Positions 7,683 to 14,326 of a stretch of 41,876 nucleotides of DNA are shown here, one piece after another. The DNA is from Chloroflexota bacterium (GTDB lineage: Bacteria; Chloroflexota; Anaerolineae; Anaerolineales; Anaerolineaceae): the NCBI GenBank assembly GCA_012798455.1, contig JAAZNC010000082.1, positions 1-41,876 on the forward strand. The letters are read 5' to 3'. How positions within the stretch are numbered: position 1 is the first letter of the stretch; the number at the start of each line of letters is the position of its first letter. The notes beneath the pieces were generated by a model, which saw nothing but the letters and a program-made list of their open reading frames with translations, searched no databases and was not told the DNA's origin. Position numbers and translations under genes: made by a program.

Positions 7683-10262
7683 TTAATATTCAGAGATGAT
7701 CTTTACCAGACCGTTTGTTCCGTCAACTTCCAACAGGTCACCGTCCTTGATCAGTTTTGTTGCATCATCAATACCGCTGACGCAGGGGATTCCATATTCT
7801 CTGGCGATGATAGCGCCATGCTGCAATGGGCCGCCAATTTCCAGCACCACGCCGACCGCATTGATGAAAATGGGAGTCCATGATGGCTCAGTCGCCCTCG
7901 TTACAAGGATCTCTCCTTTCCCTAAGGGCTTTTCAAAAGGTGTTTCCAGCACTTTAGCCTTTCCGCGTACTATGCCAGTCGAAATGGGTTCACCATTCAG
8001 ATAACCTTCGCTGTTTGCCTTGACGTACCTAAAAATCTTGCCCCGGCTGTCTACTATTTTTGGCCAATCCCTGTCTTTGACATGCGCAACTGCCTTGCGT
8101 GGCTCTAGGTTCTTAACTCGCAAAGGCTGCAGATCCAGGCTGGGGTTAGCCTCTGCCTCGGTAATCTGGTTAATGGATAAATCAAACACCTGGTCAGGTG
8201 TATTCAGCCGCCCCTGCCATGCGAACCGCTCACCTAGTTCAAGTGCGCGCTTTCTAAATTCGCCAATCATAACCGCCAGTAGGTATTTGGGAGTTTCACG
8301 GTAACCCAATTGCCGTATCCGCTGCACATGGTTGATAAACTGCTTTTCCTTGCCACTCTTTTGAGCAAGTTCCAATAATCGTTGGTATGCGGTGTTCTTA
8401 TGTTCTTTAAGGGCAAACACGTTGTTCTGATGAATGTCCATGGATTTGAGTTGGTGGAAGAATGCCCGCGCATCTTCAGATGTCCGAGGAGAAGCAATAT
8501 CAACCTCCCTTAAACCCCTGGCACCAAAGCGTTCCATGTAATCATGATAAGTTTTTGTAAAGGCAGCAGAATAGCCGTCATTCGACAGCTTCCGGATAAA
8601 TGTATCCTCTGTCGTTGTATTTTGCAGCTCTGGATAAGATGCCAGTTCGAGCATTTGAAGACCCATTTGTGCGGTGGGGTTGGTGGGTGAGGCGGCACCA
8701 AGTAAGGCTACCAGGTCATCTACACCTTGACCTTGAAAAAGCTTTTTCAAACTGTTCATTGAAAGCAGCCCCGCCATAGCTACGCGCAAATATTCTCTAC
8801 AAAGAGCTGCAAACTTCTGATTTCCAGCATCAACAATTTCGTTAAATTTACCCATCTTCAGTATTTCCTGGGTGTAATACCGGTAGGTGTCTGCGGTGAA
8901 ATTTTCAAATACCATGCATTGTTGCTGCGGATTCAGTAATCCAGCAATGATTCGCGGCATCAGACTCACTCCCATTTTCAAGGTGGCTCTGCCAGCCTGC
9001 TTCATCAGTTCAGTTTTAATCGGTGCAATGTATTCATGTTTCAAGTCAAGCAACTTGAACACCTCTCGAATGGGTAGTTCGTAAGATTGAACCAACTTAA
9101 AAACTCTTTTCCCCATTCCTTTTGCCATATTGGAAATAATCGAGTATTCCCTCCCCTCCATATTGAGGATATAACCGTCTTTCCCTTGCGGCATGGTGCC
9201 AAGTTTCGCTGCATCCATCATCTGCGACCAGATATCAAGACCCAATACAGAAAATGGCTTAGCGAATCCTTGCGTCAGTATGATCAGATCCAGGTAAAGC
9301 CTCTTCGGTTCACCCGGTTGAGTGAGCATTCCTGAGAAGAGCGGGTTATAGGTGGTAATCGGGCGGGCTTGAAGCAGATAAAGTTTTCCCTTTTCAATTG
9401 CCCATTCGATATCCACCGGTTTACCATAATATTTTTCACAGTCAGCTGCCAGTGCTGCCACTTCAAGGGTTTGTGCATCTGACAAAGCCTGGGTTTCAGG
9501 TGCGGCATTCGGTTTTTCAACCGTACCACCACTCTCTTGGAGCCAGATCCCGATGGATTTATGGGATATTTTCCTTTCAATAATTGTTTTTTTAACTTTA
9601 TCCACCACAATTGTATCTGGGGTGACCTTTCCAGAAACAATCACTTCGCCAAGTCCAAAACTGGTGTTGATTACAGCTTCGTCAAAAGCATTATTGGTGG
9701 GATTCAATGAAAATGCAACGCCACTGACATCAGATTTAAGCTGGTGTTGGACGATGATAGCAATGCGGGGGTTATCCAGGGGTAGGTTATTTTGCCGTTT
9801 ATATTCCATCACTCGAAAATCCAATATCGAGCTGAACACATCAGCAATGTTCTTATCCAAGTCTGGTCTTGTCACGCCTAAGATGGTCTTATACTGTCCG
9901 GCGAAACTCGTTTGTGATAAGTCTTCTTCTGGTGAAGAGGAACGGACGGCAAATACAGTGTCTTTGGGTATCTGGTCAAGCTGCCGGTCGAGCGCATCTT
10001 TCTGTTTCGAAGTAAGCCGTAGTTGCTTAGCTTGTGTTTGCAGGGCAGCACATACTTCTCTCCCTGGATCTTGCAGGAATGCACTCCACAGTTTCGTTGA
10101 TTTGACCAGCTTGACCCAGACATCAAAGAAATCTGTAGATAAAATAAAACCGTCGGGTACATTGAAACTTGCAAGGGTAGCTTCGATCAGCGCCTTGGCT
10201 TTGCCACCTACCTGTGCCAAGGGAGGAATCTTTTTGGAATTGATTGGATAGATCATTACCAT
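7683..10262 (-). CDS. PEP-utilising dikinase, rifampin-phosphotransferase/PEP-synthase-like
   Basis: An 859-residue three-part enzyme. Residues 1 to about 300 form the PPDK/PEPS ATP-grasp domain (VGGKAKALIEA, VRSSSPEEDLSQTSFAGQY, GVAFSLNPTN, SFGLGE, EWAIEKGKLYLLQARPIT). A long middle region follows. The C-terminal phosphohistidine swivel domain has GGPLQHGAIIAREYGIPCV, with H815 as the likely phospho-carrier, then DLLEVDGTNGLVKI. PEP synthase would also carry a TIM-barrel PEP/pyruvate domain after the swivel domain; here the swivel domain is last. That order and the length near 860 match rifampin phosphotransferases and relatives, which phosphorylate a small molecule using ATP. Its ATG overlaps the end of a TetR gene. 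Family confident; the substrate, and whether it is an antibiotic, is inference. Confidence 0.85.
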   Translation of the reverse strand: MVMIYPINSKKIPPLAQVGGKAKALIEATLASFNVPDGFILSTDFFDVWVKLVKSTKLWSAFLQDPGREVCAALQTQAKQLRLTSKQKDALDRQLDQIPKDTVFAVRSSSPEEDLSQTSFAGQYKTILGVTRPDLDKNIADVFSSILDFRVMEYKRQNNLPLDNPRIAIIVQHQLKSDVSGVAFSLNPTNNAFDEAVINTSFGLGEVIVSGKVTPDTIVVDKVKKTIIERKISHKSIGIWLQESGGTVEKPNAAPETQALSDAQTLEVAALAADCEKYYGKPVDIEWAIEKGKLYLLQARPITTYNPLFSGMLTQPGEPKRLYLDLIILTQGFAKPFSVLGLDIWSQMMDAAKLGTMPQGKDGYILNMEGREYSIISNMAKGMGKRVFKLVQSYELPIREVFKLLDLKHEYIAPIKTELMKQAGRATLKMGVSLMPRIIAGLLNPQQQCMVFENFTADTYRYYTQEILKMGKFNEIVDAGNQKFAALCREYLRVAMAGLLSMNSLKKLFQGQGVDDLVALLGAASPTNPTAQMGLQMLELASYPELQNTTTEDTFIRKLSNDGYSAAFTKTYHDYMERFGARGLREVDIASPRTSEDARAFFHQLKSMDIHQNNVFALKEHKNTAYQRLLELAQKSGKEKQFINHVQRIRQLGYRETPKYLLAVMIGEFRKRALELGERFAWQGRLNTPDQVFDLSINQITEAEANPSLDLQPLRVKNLEPRKAVAHVKDRDWPKIVDSRGKIFRYVKANSEGYLNGEPISTGIVRGKAKVLETPFEKPLGKGEILVTRATEPSWTPIFINAVGVVLEIGGPLQHGAIIAREYGIPCVSGIDDATKLIKDGDLLEVDGTNGLVKIISEY

Positions 10263-10882
10263 TTCTCCTTATAGAAAAGTATCCGGAAGTACTGGATATA
10301 CTCCTCCACTTCGGCGAATTCTTTTTCTAGGTTTAGCAGCTCTTGGCTCGATTTTGCTCGCTCAACTATCTCATTGGAAAGACCCTCGAAAGTCCAAAAT
10401 ATCACTTTGATAGTCTTGGGAATGTCGAGGCTATCTTTGAACCTGGAATAATCTATATTTGCCAGAAAGTCTTGCATTTGCGGTCGCAGCGCTGTTATCC
10501 TTTTTTCAAGATGTGCAACCACAATATCGGAGGATTCTCCCCTAGCTTTGATCCAGAATGCAACCAAGTCAGGATAAGCAATGGAAACTTCCATCTTACC
10601 CTGTAGCATTTGGTGGAGGCGAATAAAAAAATCTGGCTCGTTGAAATTTGTCCTCTCATTGATTCTCCGCCGATATGTATCAAGCACAAAATCCATCAAA
10701 TATACATACAACCTATCTTTGCTTCCAAAATAATGGAATAAGGCACCTTTTGATATCCCTGCGCGGGCAACAATATCATCTGTAGTTGCTTGTTTGTATC
10801 CTTTGGCCACGAATTCTTCCATCGCTGCATTGAGGATGCGGCGTTTCTTTTCAGCATCGAGGTTTTCAAATGTCTGGAGCAT
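10256..10882 (-). CDS. TetR-family transcriptional regulator
   Basis: A 208-residue regulator. The start at 10882 (MLQTFENLDAEKKRRILNAA) is chosen because GAAGAGAG lies about eight bases upstream and the TetR fold begins there; a longer frame to 10960 would run through the operator palindrome. The HTH is clear: ATTDDIVARAGISKGALFHY followed by FGSKDRLY. The C-terminal ligand-binding half is helical and variable as usual. The stop overlaps the dikinase start by seven bases, so the two are one transcript. Two matching palindromes upstream (10903-10935, 10944-10960) are the obvious autoregulatory operators. Confidence 0.92.
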   Translation of the reverse strand: MLQTFENLDAEKKRRILNAAMEEFVAKGYKQATTDDIVARAGISKGALFHYFGSKDRLYVYLMDFVLDTYRRRINERTNFNEPDFFIRLHQMLQGKMEVSIAYPDLVAFWIKARGESSDIVVAHLEKRITALRPQMQDFLANIDYSRFKDSLDIPKTIKVIFWTFEGLSNEIVERAKSSQELLNLEKEFAEVEEYIQYFRILFYKEKW

Positions 10883-10902
10883 AAGTAACTCTCTTCTAAT
10901 AA

Positions 10903-10935
10903 CAATTAAATTGACTATTATAGTCAATTTAATTG
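10903..10935. promoter_or_regulatory. Palindromic TetR operator 1
   Basis: Perfect 15-bp arms, CAATTAAATTGACTA and TAGTCAATTTAATTG, around the centre TTA. It lies 20 bases upstream of the TetR start codon and contains TATAAT on the minus strand (10922-10917), so a bound repressor would block the promoter. The core TTGACTA-N3-TAGTCAA recurs in related form in operator 2. Confidence 0.85.
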
Positions 10936-10943
10936 TATACCTG

Positions 10944-10960
10944 TTGATTAGTTTAATCAA
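10944..10960. promoter_or_regulatory. Palindromic TetR operator 2
   Basis: TTGATTA-GTT-TAATCAA, perfect seven-base arms. It differs from the core of operator 1 by one transition in each arm and shares its three-base centre. Centre-to-centre distance is 33 bp, about three helical turns, which would place two dimers on the same face of DNA. Confidence 0.7.
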
Positions 10961-11062
10961 TAGTGACTACTCAACTTCTATATCAATATTTATAAAAAAA
11001 GTTAAGTAAATATCTTTATTGAAAATATTTTTAAGTCGTCTTTTCCGATTTCAGGAAATACA

Positions 11063-11344
11063 ATGAAGCGAATATTTTCAGTCTTAACCATCATCTTTCT
11101 TTTATCTTGCTACAGTCAAAGCGGTGCATTGGAGGAAGTACCTGCTGCGACGATCGCATCCACAGTGACCACTGTGCCGACCGCAACAAAAGAGATGAGT
11201 GTGGTAGAGCAACTTCTGACAGCTTATTTGGCTGGGGGAAGTATTGAAGTTAGTAAACTATCTGAAGATGAGAGGGTCGAGCTAAGCGCTAAAGTAGCCA
11301 AAAAGAAGAATGCTGAGAGGGACATCAATTTTCAAGTAAGATAA
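11063..11344 (+). CDS. Small putative lipoprotein
   Basis: A 93-residue protein with a short signal peptide and lipobox: MKRIFSVLTIIFLLSC, cysteine at residue 16. The mature part is Thr/Ala/Val-rich, then ends in a charged, lysine-rich helix (AKVAKKKNAERD). I recognise no family. The N-terminal signature makes it a plausible real gene despite its size. It is divergent from the TetR operon and 81 bases upstream of a HAD-like gene, possibly in one transcript. Function unknown. Confidence 0.6.
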   Translation: MKRIFSVLTIIFLLSCYSQSGALEEVPAATIASTVTTVPTATKEMSVVEQLLTAYLAGGSIEVSKLSEDERVELSAKVAKKKNAERDINFQVR

Positions 11345-11425
11345 AATCTTAAATATCTTTACGTGAAGAATTGGAATCTATTTTAGAACGATATAATTTT
11401 AAAGAAGGAATGAAAGTTTTTAGTT

Positions 11426-11845
11426 ATGAATTTTTACTTGGATGTTGACAGAACCATTATTACCAAAGAGCATCGAGAAGCCTTGGAGCTCAATGATTTT
11501 TTGAAGTATTTATTTAATACAGGGGAAGTATACTGGTTAACAACACATTGTAGATATGAAGATACATCGAGCGTTCTATCATATATAATGCCATTCCTTA
11601 CTCTAGAAAACTATGATCTGATTAAGAATATTTTTCCAACAACTTGGAACACATTGAAAACCGAAGCCATTAACTTTTCACAGCCCTTTTATTGGTTCGA
11701 TGATTATCTTTTGGAAGTTGAGAAAAGAATTCTTCTAGAAAACAGATGTCTTGAAAAATGGATAAAGATTGATCTAGACAAGAACGGTAATAATATTATG
11801 AGAGCTGCTAAGTCGCATAATCCAAATTTGTTTTCATCAATCTAA
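11426..11845 (+). CDS. Small HAD-superfamily-like protein
   Basis: A 139-residue soluble protein with HAD phosphatase landmarks: LDVDRT (D6 and D8, motif I DxDxT), WLTTHC (T39/T40, motif II), LKTEAI with K78 as a possible motif III lysine, and WFDD (D92/D93, motif IV). It lacks room for a cap domain. These residues support a catalytic HAD core, but the sequence is divergent and the substrate is unknown. It lies between a small lipoprotein and the Fe-S nuclease, all on the plus strand, and is noticeably more AT-rich than the nuclease gene that follows. Confidence 0.65.
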   Translation: MNFYLDVDRTIITKEHREALELNDFLKYLFNTGEVYWLTTHCRYEDTSSVLSYIMPFLTLENYDLIKNIFPTTWNTLKTEAINFSQPFYWFDDYLLEVEKRILLENRCLEKWIKIDLDKNGNNIMRAAKSHNPNLFSSI

Positions 11846-11897
11846 TTTAGCTTATTAAATAAGATCAATCAACTTACGGATTGGATATAATCATTGA

Positions 11898-12725
11898 ATG
11901 AATTTTCAACAATCCTTCACAGAAATTCAAAGCCTCCTTACTGCTTTAAATCACGATAGCGACCGGTTCGTGAACGCTCTGCGCCAGCAGCACGTTTTCC
12001 ATCTTTCTTTCAGCCAGATCAGTACGCTGGAATTCTGCCAGCATCGCTATTACTTGCAATACATTCTTAATCAAGAACCCGATCCCCTACCCGATTACTT
12101 CACCAAGGGAAAACTCCTGCACCAGCTCATCGCACACGGGTATCAGGCTCAAATGAGTGGAAATGTCCCTTCTCTGGAAGTTCTGGAGGAAGAGTTATTT
12201 ACATCCGAACTGGCGTGTGAATCAGTCCATCTAACCAATGCCCTACAACTCTATTACCGTCATCGTTGGCAGGTCGAGCGCGTGCTGGCCGTCGAGCAGC
12301 CCTTCGTCATCTCCCTTGCGGATGATCTGCCGCCCCTGGTGGGTGTCATCGATCTGGTACTGCAAGATGGGGATGCCATCATCCTGGTCGATCACAAGAC
12401 CGGATGTAACTTCTACCCCTACGACGAACTACAGGTCGCCATCTATGCCCGCTATATTCAGAGCATATACCCTGGTTACGACTGCCAGCTCTTTTATGAT
12501 CATTATCGTTGGGTCAATCATCTGGAACGCATTCGCAAGCCCGCCTTCCAGCGCACCTTGGTTGAATTGCACAAAGATCAATGGCAGACAGATCTACAGC
12601 GCATCACTTCCGCAGCAGGTATTATTCAACAAATCCATGTTGGTAGTTCACCCACTCACTCCGGCGCCTGTTTTCGCTGCCCCTATCAACATATCTGTGA
12701 ATTTAGTTATCGGCGTGCAAATTAG
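11898..12725 (+). CDS. PD-(D/E)XK nuclease, Cas4/RecB-like with Fe-S cysteines
   Basis: A 275-residue single-domain nuclease of the PDDEXK_1 family. Visible residues: FSQISTLEFC (C47), GKLLH (H75, the RecB GxxxH motif), GVIDLVL (D152), LVDHKTG (D165 and K167) and ELQVAIYARY (Q179, Y183). Three more cysteines, C258, C261 and C267 (ACFRCPYQHIC), complete the four-Cys set that holds a 4Fe-4S cluster in Cas4, AddB and relatives. No helicase, cas1 or recombination partner lies nearby, so it acts as an orphan in this window, probably on single-stranded DNA ends. Fragments of a diverged second copy lie at 13526 and 16367. Confidence 0.88.
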   Translation: MNFQQSFTEIQSLLTALNHDSDRFVNALRQQHVFHLSFSQISTLEFCQHRYYLQYILNQEPDPLPDYFTKGKLLHQLIAHGYQAQMSGNVPSLEVLEEELFTSELACESVHLTNALQLYYRHRWQVERVLAVEQPFVISLADDLPPLVGVIDLVLQDGDAIILVDHKTGCNFYPYDELQVAIYARYIQSIYPGYDCQLFYDHYRWVNHLERIRKPAFQRTLVELHKDQWQTDLQRITSAAGIIQQIHVGSSPTHSGACFRCPYQHICEFSYRRAN

Positions 12726-12817
12726 TTCAAGTTAATGTGAATTGATTACGAATTATCAAAATCTGAATGATTTAATCAAATCCCTCAAGATTATTTTGAA
12801 ACAAAATATTTCCCTCA

Positions 12818-13477
12818 TTACTCATCAGTCTGATCATCACCACAGTCGCATTCCAGATTGTTAGCTTTCTCAAAAGATTCCTTGCCTTCGCTGATCGAGA
12901 AATAGATCAGTCCCAGGCTGCCGATGCTGTCGACAAAACCAAATCCGCTAATTTGATATATCAGGCTGGCAGCCAGAAGCACCAATGACATATAGATGCA
13001 GGTCATCGTGCAATTGGCATCAGCCAAAATTGGTGCAGAATTAAGTGCGCGTCCGACCTTACGTTTACCGATCACCAACAGCCACATACATGCGATGGAG
13101 GTCAGAGAGATGATCGTCCCTGGCAGTGTGCTTTCGGGTTTGTGCCCCACGATCAGATTGTACACTGCCGTTACTGCCAATCCGGCAGCTAAAACGTAAA
13201 AAGCCGTCCCGGTGATCCGCAGTGCGGTGCGCTCGAAATTGGTCCGCTCAGAATCTGGGTGGCTACGGATGCGCAAGATCATCGCCAGAATGCCCACCCC
13301 GGAAAGCACTTCAATGAATGAATCCACACCGAAACCGAACAATGTCAATGCTTCATCCGTGGTTCCAAAAAAGATCGAAAAGACTCCCTCGGCAATATTG
13401 TATGCAATGGTAATGATCGCCAGCCATAGGGCATAACGCCAGAATTCCGCTTGCTCTATGAATTTGTTTTCCGTCAT
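12818..13477 (-). CDS. CDF-like cation transporter
   Basis: A 219-residue membrane protein with about six hydrophobic segments. The helix-2 signature FGFGVDSFIEVLSG and the later ADANCTMTCIYMSLVLLAAS match a subgroup of cation diffusion facilitators in which Asp, Glu and Cys replace the usual His-Asp metal site. There is no large C-terminal cytoplasmic domain; instead a short tail has CDCGDD, a possible metal-binding end. The start at 13477 is preferred (AGAGGCGAG ribosome site upstream); the longer frame to 13540 would run into the nuclease-gene fragment. Metal specificity cannot be read. It points toward the nuclease gene and ends 92 bases from it. Confidence 0.82.
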   Translation of the reverse strand: MTENKFIEQAEFWRYALWLAIITIAYNIAEGVFSIFFGTTDEALTLFGFGVDSFIEVLSGVGILAMILRIRSHPDSERTNFERTALRITGTAFYVLAAGLAVTAVYNLIVGHKPESTLPGTIISLTSIACMWLLVIGKRKVGRALNSAPILADANCTMTCIYMSLVLLAASLIYQISGFGFVDSIGSLGLIYFSISEGKESFEKANNLECDCGDDQTDE

Positions 13478-13525
13478 TTTTCTCGCCTCTGTAAACCTTC
13501 CCATTTTACTTGAAAACCGGTCAAT

Positions 13526-13575
13526 TACCCACACTGGCACCTGCTTTAGTTACCCTCTGTGAATTCAGTTATCGG
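13526..13575 (+). pseudogene. 50-bp fragment of a diverged nuclease gene copy (left flank)
   Basis: Identical to 16510-16570 except for an 11-base deletion: 30 bases match, then 20 more. It corresponds to the C-terminal cysteine region of the nuclease at 11898 (THTGTCFSYP...CEFSYR), but is closer to the fragment at 16367 than to the intact gene. It is frameshifted and far too short to function. It marks the left edge of the riboswitch-controlled module. Confidence 0.85.
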
Positions 13576-13602
13576 CATGCAGAAATGTTTTATAGGCTTT
13601 AA

Positions 13603-13631
13603 TTTAACTAATTTTTCGAGTAGAATATAAA
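13603..13631 (+). promoter_or_regulatory. Candidate promoter for the riboswitch transcript
   Basis: TTTAAC (13603-13608), 17-base spacer and TATAAA (13626-13631). The -35 is weak. The implied start near 13638 is just ahead of the riboswitch aptamer, as expected. Confidence 0.4.
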
Positions 13632-13645
13632 TTGACAATAAACCG

Positions 13646-13745
13646 AAAAGGCAAACCCGGCGAAAGACGGAGACGCAAAGCCATAGGTCTAAAATGGTTT
13701 GATTATTTCTAAGAACCATGATGATAGCTAGGCTACCGAAGTAGA
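13646..13745 (+). ncRNA. Cyclic di-GMP-I (GEMM) riboswitch aptamer
   Basis: Conserved class I c-di-GMP aptamer blocks occur in order: GGCAAACC (from 13650), a P2 hairpin capped by the GAAA tetraloop (CGGCGAAAGACGG), GACGCAAAGCC (13672-13682), the tetraloop receptor-like GGTCTAAA (13686-13693), a P3 hairpin with ATGGTT...AACCAT arms, and GGCTACCGAA at the 3' side. It lies directly upstream of a terminator hairpin and the secreted-protein/SipW operon. The receptor strand is complementary to the 5' arm of that terminator (see terminator entry). Confidence 0.9.
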
Positions 13746-13754
13746 TGTGACGTC

Positions 13755-13780
13755 TTTAGGCCATTTTGCATGGCCTTTTC
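13755..13780 (+). terminator. Riboswitch expression platform: intrinsic terminator
   Basis: Stem AGGCCA (13758-13763), loop TTTTGCA, stem TGGCCT (13771-13776), then TTTTC. TTTAGGCC (13755-13762) can instead pair with GGTCTAAA (13686-13693) of the aptamer, eight pairs including one wobble. Ligand binding needs that aptamer strand, so the arrangement predicts termination when c-di-GMP is bound and read-through when it is scarce. This is inference from pairing alone. Confidence 0.7.
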
Positions 13781-13865
13781 ACTTTTAAAAGGAAGGAGGG
13801 CTCAATAACATTTTACGTACACCATATGAATTCATTAATCAGATGTTATGAAGAAAGGACAGATC

Positions 13866-14258
13866 ATGTTTTTCAAAAAATTACTTCAACCCAAGTATCT
13901 TACTTTAGTATTGGTTCTCATCATATTAGCTTCAGCAGCATATGGTTTGGCTGCTGCCAATGTTGTGCCCGAAACAGGCGCTGGTGAAGGAACAGGCACC
14001 GTGAGTGGGTACACGATATCGAATATTGCCTACACTTTGCTCACCACCGATCCCTCAAAAGTAGAGAGTCTTTCAATCGATGTCGCTCCCACAGAGGGTG
14101 CAGGTGCAGCCGGAGATGTAAGAATCACTGTGGACGCTGGCACCACATGGATTTCCTGCACCGGACCTGTTACAACTACTTGGACTTGTACTTTTGGTTC
14201 CGGTTCAGAACCGGAAATTTCCGCTATCAGTAATTTGGAAGTCATTGCCATGGAATAA
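13866..14258 (+). CDS. Secreted protein, probable substrate of the SipW-type peptidase
   Basis: A 130-residue exported protein. ATG at 13866 is preferred because AGAAAGGA precedes it by about seven bases; an upstream in-frame ATG at 13848 lacks a clear site. It has basic KK near the N-terminus, a long hydrophobic stretch (YLTLVLVLIILASAAYGLAA) and then NVVPETGAGEG, a motif nearly repeated in the protein at 15903. The mature part is Ser/Thr/Gly-rich, beta-like, with two cysteines (ISCTG, TWTCTF) that could form a disulfide. It has no family I recognise; it resembles small surface or fibre subunits processed by SipW in other bacteria. First gene after the c-di-GMP riboswitch. Confidence 0.75.
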   Translation: MFFKKLLQPKYLTLVLVLIILASAAYGLAAANVVPETGAGEGTGTVSGYTISNIAYTLLTTDPSKVESLSIDVAPTEGAGAAGDVRITVDAGTTWISCTGPVTTTWTCTFGSGSEPEISAISNLEVIAME

Positions 14259-14273
14259 GCATAAAAAAATAGA

Positions 14274-14318
14274 AGGGGATTGGAAAAAAGATAGCATTTT
14301 ATCTCTATACAATCCCCT
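14274..14318 (+). promoter_or_regulatory. Long intercistronic hairpin before the peptidase gene
   Basis: AGGGGATTG (14274-14282) is an exact inverted repeat of CAATCCCCT (14310-14318), with a smaller stem AGATA/TATCT (14289-14293 with 14300-14304) inside. It ends eight bases before the peptidase ATG and has no T-run, so it is better explained as an mRNA-stability or translation-tuning structure than a terminator. It could lower peptidase output relative to its substrate. Confidence 0.55.
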
Positions 14319-14326
14319 ATCTTTCC

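Noticed and set aside
7683-10262. Assignment as phosphoenolpyruvate synthase (ppsA)
   Set aside because: The swivel histidine domain is at the C-terminus; the PEP/pyruvate TIM barrel that should follow in PEP synthase is absent.
13766-13987. 73-codon plus-strand frame after the riboswitch terminator
   Set aside because: Overlaps the secreted-protein gene in another frame and has no coding character. The GGAAGGAGG at 13790-13798 is not close to a supported start.
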